Assembly: GCA_964431735.1 (NCBI GenBank)
Contig: CAYSLJ010000232.1
Span: 1-8,255, forward strand
DNA length: 8,255 nucleotides
Direction of reading: 5' to 3'
Origin: CALARM01 sp964431735
GTDB lineage: Bacteria; Vulcanimicrobiota; SpSt-956; JAKJGF01
Position 1 is the stretch's first letter. Every line of letters begins with the position of its first letter. The notes below the pieces were generated by a model. The model was not told the DNA's origin. It was given only the letters and a program-made list of their open reading frames with translations, and did not search any database. The position numbers and the translations under genes were made by a program. Shown piece after piece: positions 5,728 to 8,255 of the stretch.

Positions 5728-6242
5728 TTCTTTCTATGTTTACATGGGGAAAAAAGACATCAGAGAAAAATGAATACTCTCTGAAACTGCCTGAAGTGAT
5801 AGAAAATCATAGAGGAACATATATGCCCCTGTCAGAAGAAGAAAAGAATTTTGCATTGACTACAGATACGGAGATTTTAAAAGAAAATTACGGAACCTTT
5901 ACAGTAACAGCCATATCATCGGGAAATGATGCAAGGCTCCTCCATTCTCCAAGGGTATGTTATGAAGCCTGGGGATATTTAATATACAGTGAAGAAATTA
6001 TAAATATAACAGACCGGTTTAAAACAGTTAAAATGACCGTTATTAAAAACAATCGTAAAGAAACTCTTTATTACTGGTTTTTTAATAAAAATAATAAAAG
6101 TACTTTTTTTTCAGATGTATTTATTTCGTCCATGAAAGGAGAAAAAAACTGGTCTCTTGTGACTGTTGCATGTGCCGGAGAAGACAGGGATATTAAAAAT
6201 ATAATAATGTATCTGGATAAATTTTTTATGAAGCAATTATAA
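5679..6242 (+). CDS. EpsI-family exosortase-associated protein (DUF3485-like)
   Basis: A 187-residue protein with one N-terminal membrane segment (about 8-23) and the rest predicted outside the cytoplasm. The region 34-170 matches the EpsI pattern: LPEVIENHRGTYMPLSEEE near the start, the signature HSPRVCYEAWGY (His89, Pro91, Cys94) and YYWF at 131-134. In many genomes this domain is fused to the C-terminus of the exosortase or encoded right after it; its biochemical role is unproven, though EpsI was named from exopolysaccharide genes. Here it starts 49 bases inside the exosortase gene. AGGAG at 5664-5668, 10 bases before the ATG, supports this start over the in-frame ATG at 5697, which has no site. 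A second Cys (Cys165, in VACAGED) could pair with Cys94, a guess. The overlap implies translational coupling with the exosortase. Confidence 0.83.
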   Translation: MEKNIIMEVSLAIFLIILSMFTWGKKTSEKNEYSLKLPEVIENHRGTYMPLSEEEKNFALTTDTEILKENYGTFTVTAISSGNDARLLHSPRVCYEAWGYLIYSEEIINITDRFKTVKMTVIKNNRKETLYYWFFNKNNKSTFFSDVFISSMKGEKNWSLVTVACAGEDRDIKNIIMYLDKFFMKQL

Positions 6243-6266
6243 TGATCTACGACTCACTCTTTATAG

Positions 6267-6301
6267 ACATATGTTATAATATATGGGAAATAAACATATG
6301 T
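6267..6301 (+). promoter_or_regulatory. Extended -10 promoter flanked by two ACATATGT palindromes
   Basis: TGTTATAAT (6272-6280) is an extended -10 element (TGN plus a perfect TATAAT); the -35 position is poor, as is common for extended -10 promoters. The 8-base palindrome ACATATGT occurs on both sides of the box, at 6267-6274 and 6294-6301, with centres 27 bases apart. It would drive the gene at 6394 with a leader of about 107 bases that includes the heptad tract. The promoter is a reasonable call; the palindromes as operators are inference. Confidence 0.5.
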
Positions 6302-6337
6302 TGAAATCACTGACTTGTAATAAATTTTTTTCTCCCG

Positions 6338-6365
6338 TCACGCGTCACGCGTTACGCGTCACGAT
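6338..6365. repeat. TCACGCG heptad tract
   Basis: Four consecutive heptads, TCACGCG, TCACGCG, TTACGCG and TCACGAT, lie in the leader of the gene at 6394, ending 15 bases before its AAAGGA ribosome binding site. Only one orientation is present here, so no self-hairpin is apparent. The end CGCGTCACGATT is identical to that of the leader element before the VIT gene (2131-2142). Confidence 0.85.
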
Positions 6366-6393
6366 TGAGACCGGATAAGAAAGGAATTCTAAT

Positions 6394-7005
6394 ATGGACA
6401 AACGGCAGGTAATAGAAGAAGTGAGAAAATTTCATTGTACATACGGTGCCGGAGATGGTAATAATCCTCTTATATGTAATTATGATATATGTGAGACGAG
6501 ATTTGATAAAGATATACTGGTTCTTAAACTTATTGATAAATATTTCAGCGTAAAATCAAAGATGACGGAAAAGGAATGGAAGGAACTCATTGTAGAACCT
6601 GTGGAAGATACCATTTTATGCCTTGAAGATATGGAACTTACATGGGAAGATTATTATAAACTTGTAGAAGAACATGAAATGAATGTAGAAGAAGAAAAAA
6701 GGGCAAGAGCAAAAAAGATGGAAGAAAGAAGAAAGATTCGTCAGAATGAAAAGAAAAAACTTAAAGACTGGTTCAGAGAAATAAAACAGACTTTTACACC
6801 GGGCCTTGATTATATGGATGAAGGGTTTAAAAAAGGCCAGACAGATACCGGTGAATACAATAAACTTCAGCTTAAAATCATAGGTTCTATTGCCACCAAT
6901 GCCTATAATAAAGAAGACAGATTGTTCTGGAACGGATTTCGCCAGGGTCTGTTGTCCAGAAAAAAAGAAGAAAGAGGAGAAAAAGAAAATGCTGGAAAAT
7001 CTTGA
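6394..7005 (+). CDS. Unrecognised charged protein upstream of HEAT-repeat gene
   Basis: A 203-residue soluble protein that I do not recognise. There is no signal peptide or membrane segment. Residues 1-90 look globular, with Cys15, Cys28, Cys33 and Cys76 and a mixture of hydrophobic and acidic stretches. Residues 93-130 are a highly charged Glu/Lys/Arg-rich helix, likely a coiled coil. A third part (131-190) includes GLDYMDEGFKKGQTDTGEY and LFWNGFRQGLLSRKK, reading as a small helical domain. The four cysteines are too scattered to call a zinc site. ATG is preceded by AAGAAAGGA 8 bases upstream and by an extended -10 promoter. The C-terminal tail overlaps the start of the HEAT-repeat gene by 17 bases, so the two are probably translated together and may work together; that partnership is inference. 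Confidence 0.7.
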   Translation: MDKRQVIEEVRKFHCTYGAGDGNNPLICNYDICETRFDKDILVLKLIDKYFSVKSKMTEKEWKELIVEPVEDTILCLEDMELTWEDYYKLVEEHEMNVEEEKRARAKKMEERRKIRQNEKKKLKDWFREIKQTFTPGLDYMDEGFKKGQTDTGEYNKLQLKIIGSIATNAYNKEDRLFWNGFRQGLLSRKKEERGEKENAGKS

Positions 7006-8125
7006 TGAAATTCCATGGGAAAAACTTGAACATGCCTATGGAGAAGCTAAAGATGTGCCGGGGCTTATAAGAAAACTGGCCTCGAAAGATATAAAAGAGA
7101 GGGAAGATGCTCTGTGGTATTTATACGGAAATATATGGCATCAGGGAACTGTCTATGAAGCCACTTCCTTTGCAGTGCCTTTTCTGATTGAATTGCTGGA
7201 AAATCCCGTTCCTGATAAGGATAAAATTTTAGTTTACCTTTCCAATGTGGCCTCCGGTTATTCCTATCTGGACGTTCATCAGAATATGAGTTTTTACGAT
7301 GAGAGAAGAAATAACGAGGAATTTGATAAAGAGTTAAATCAGGAACTGGAATGGGTAAGAAATTCTCATGAAGCTGTTCTGGAAGGCTGTCCTGTATACA
7401 GGGAACTGCTTGATGACGAAGAGCCTTCCGTAAGAGCTGCATCTGCCTATGTGCTCGGCATTTTCTCTGAAAAAGCAGATGAAAATCTTCCTGTCTTGAA
7501 AAAACATATAAAGAACGAGGTAAATGAAATGGTGCTGGCAGCATGTGTTTTTGCTGCGGGGCTCCTGTCAGGGAAAAAAGATGAAGACTGGCTCAGGGAA
7601 ATATTAAATTCCCCTTCTCCCTTCTCTGTGTGTATAGCGGCAGCAATGGGGCTGGCCCGTGTTATGCCAGAACATATGCCGGGTGAAGGTCTTGAACTCT
7701 TAATAGAAGGAACCGTTAATCCGGGCAATGCAAAAGACATATTTAAAAAATTTCCCTGGGACGATTCAGACGTTCAGACTTACTGCTGTGAATTACTGGC
7801 TCTTACAGGGAAAAAATCAAAAAAAGTTCTGCCGGCTCTCATAAAAGCAATGGATGACGTTACTCCTTATGAAAGCTGGGCTGTGGTAAATGCCATACTT
7901 TATCTTGTTTTTGACGGTAAAGCTCCGGGGAAAAATATAACTGCAGAAGATCTATCAAAAGAACAGAAAGAAGCTCTCGGCGCAATAGCAAAAAGTAAAA
8001 ATTTCTGGAAAGGCTTTGATGAAGGGACTGTTGTCTGTAATGTCATAGAAATAATGAAATCCTTTAACCTTCCTCAGAGACCGGAAACGTTACAGGCCTT
8101 TCTGGACAGGAAAATGTCTCGGTAA
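6989..8125 (+). CDS. HEAT-repeat protein
   Basis: A 378-residue cytoplasmic helical-repeat protein. The N-terminal stretch IPWEKLEHAYGEAKDVP (8-24), followed by ERADALWYLYGNIWHQG-like sequence (37-53) and YEATSFAVPFLIELL (56-70), is characteristic of a widespread, uncharacterised bacterial HEAT-repeat family. Later repeats include EEPSVRAASAYVLGIF (144-159), EMVLAACVFAAGLL (180-193), FSVCIAAAMGLAR (212-224) and SWAVVNAILYLVFDG (296-310). HEAT proteins are protein-binding scaffolds; some relatives sit beside toxin genes as putative immunity proteins, but nothing here proves that. ATG at 6989 is chosen because AGAGGAG (6973-6979) lies 9 bases before it; the frame is open to an ATG at 6890, but those 33 codons lie inside the preceding gene, read its Lys/Glu-rich codons in another frame and have no ribosome binding site. 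Confidence 0.82.
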   Translation: MLENLDEIPWEKLEHAYGEAKDVPGLIRKLASKDIKEREDALWYLYGNIWHQGTVYEATSFAVPFLIELLENPVPDKDKILVYLSNVASGYSYLDVHQNMSFYDERRNNEEFDKELNQELEWVRNSHEAVLEGCPVYRELLDDEEPSVRAASAYVLGIFSEKADENLPVLKKHIKNEVNEMVLAACVFAAGLLSGKKDEDWLREILNSPSPFSVCIAAAMGLARVMPEHMPGEGLELLIEGTVNPGNAKDIFKKFPWDDSDVQTYCCELLALTGKKSKKVLPALIKAMDDVTPYESWAVVNAILYLVFDGKAPGKNITAEDLSKEQKEALGAIAKSKNFWKGFDEGTVVCNVIEIMKSFNLPQRPETLQAFLDRKMSR

Positions 8126-8255
8126 GATAAAGAATGGAAAAGCAGTTAGCTGTCAGCTATCAGCTAAAGATTACAAAATCTGATTATACAAATAGTCTTA
8201 ACTAAGGAACTGTCTGAAAATAATTACATCATAGTTATAATTTATATCGTGACGC
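8126..8255. other. Gap after the HEAT gene with TCAGCTA heptads and an element edge
   Basis: Three heptads of a third family, TTAGCTG, TCAGCTA and TCAGCTA (8146-8166), form an imperfect palindrome whose ends TTAGCTG (8146-8152) and CAGCTAA (8161-8167) are exact reverse complements. No T-run follows, so it is a poor terminator by sequence. A TATAAT lies at 8236-8241 without a good -35. The last ten bases, ATCGTGACGC, are the inverted border of the heptad elements at 2128-2141 and 6345-6365, so another copy probably starts here and continues past the window. No gene is seen. Confidence 0.6.

Noticed and set aside
6318..6335. Terminator after the EpsI gene at the T-run
   Set aside because: Seven T residues are present, but no stem is found immediately upstream.
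6890..6988. Upstream in-frame ATG extending the HEAT protein by 33 residues
   Set aside because: No ribosome binding site; the extension reads the 3' end of the preceding gene in another frame, while ATG 6989 has AGAGGAG at the right distance.
7065..7544. A 159-codon open frame on the minus strand
   Set aside because: It lies wholly inside the HEAT-repeat gene, has no ribosome binding site and its composition (many Arg, Pro, His, Gln) is that of an antisense shadow.
7447..7740. A 97-codon open frame on the minus strand
   Set aside because: Antisense shadow inside the HEAT-repeat gene, with no start signals.
8146..8167. Terminator after the HEAT gene
   Set aside because: The palindrome is short and followed by AAGATTACAAAA rather than a T-run; it fits a heptad repeat better.

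Overview
The window reads as chromosomal sequence from an AT-rich anaerobic bacterium. Ribosome binding sites are strong Firmicutes-type AGGAGG/AAAGGA sequences. There is a radical SAM/SPASM peptide maturase resembling the clostridial six-cysteine (SCIFF-type) enzymes. The central genes form an exosortase/PEP-CTERM-type sorting cassette. Because PEP-CTERM systems are known mostly from bacteria with an outer membrane, a diderm Firmicute (Negativicutes) is a reasonable guess, but this is inference and no marker gene in the window settles it. No tRNA, rRNA, CRISPR array, transposase or integrase was seen.

Layout. (1) 1-251, minus: 5' part of a small membrane-anchored coiled-coil protein, cut by the window edge. 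(2) 252-452: an intergenic element made of 7-bp repeats arranged as a 28/30-bp inverted repeat; its edge supplies -35-like hexamers to a tandem TATAAT promoter. (3) 453-1841, minus: radical SAM/SPASM maturase with no recognisable precursor peptide nearby. (4) 1842-2160: divergent regulatory region with a perfect 12-bp inverted repeat and a second heptad-repeat hairpin. (5) 2161-6242, plus: three co-oriented genes: a large VIT/VWA-like membrane protein ending in a PEP-CTERM-like signal, an exosortase with the conserved Cys/Arg/His, and an EpsI-family partner. (6) 6243-6393: promoter and another heptad tract. (7) 6394-8125, plus: an unrecognised charged protein overlapping a HEAT-repeat protein. 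(8) 8126-8255: a third heptad family (TCAGCTA) and the edge of a further GTGACGC tract.

The central reading is a self-contained, probably single-substrate protein-sorting system. The VIT protein carries the sorting signal, the exosortase next to it is the candidate processing enzyme, and the EpsI protein overlaps the exosortase gene. Unusually, the substrate has about five N-terminal membrane segments, so it would stay anchored after C-terminal cleavage. Its VWA-like domain lacks a good MIDAS metal site.

The other theme is the intergenic DNA. At least five gaps hold tandem 7-bp repeats of three sequence families (GTGAAAA, GTGACGC/TCACGCG, TCAGCTA), often as inverted pairs, and several share the border ATCGTGACGC. 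One copy encodes the last residues and stop codon of the VIT protein. It also creates a spurious upstream GTG start for the exosortase, whose better start is TTG at 4915.
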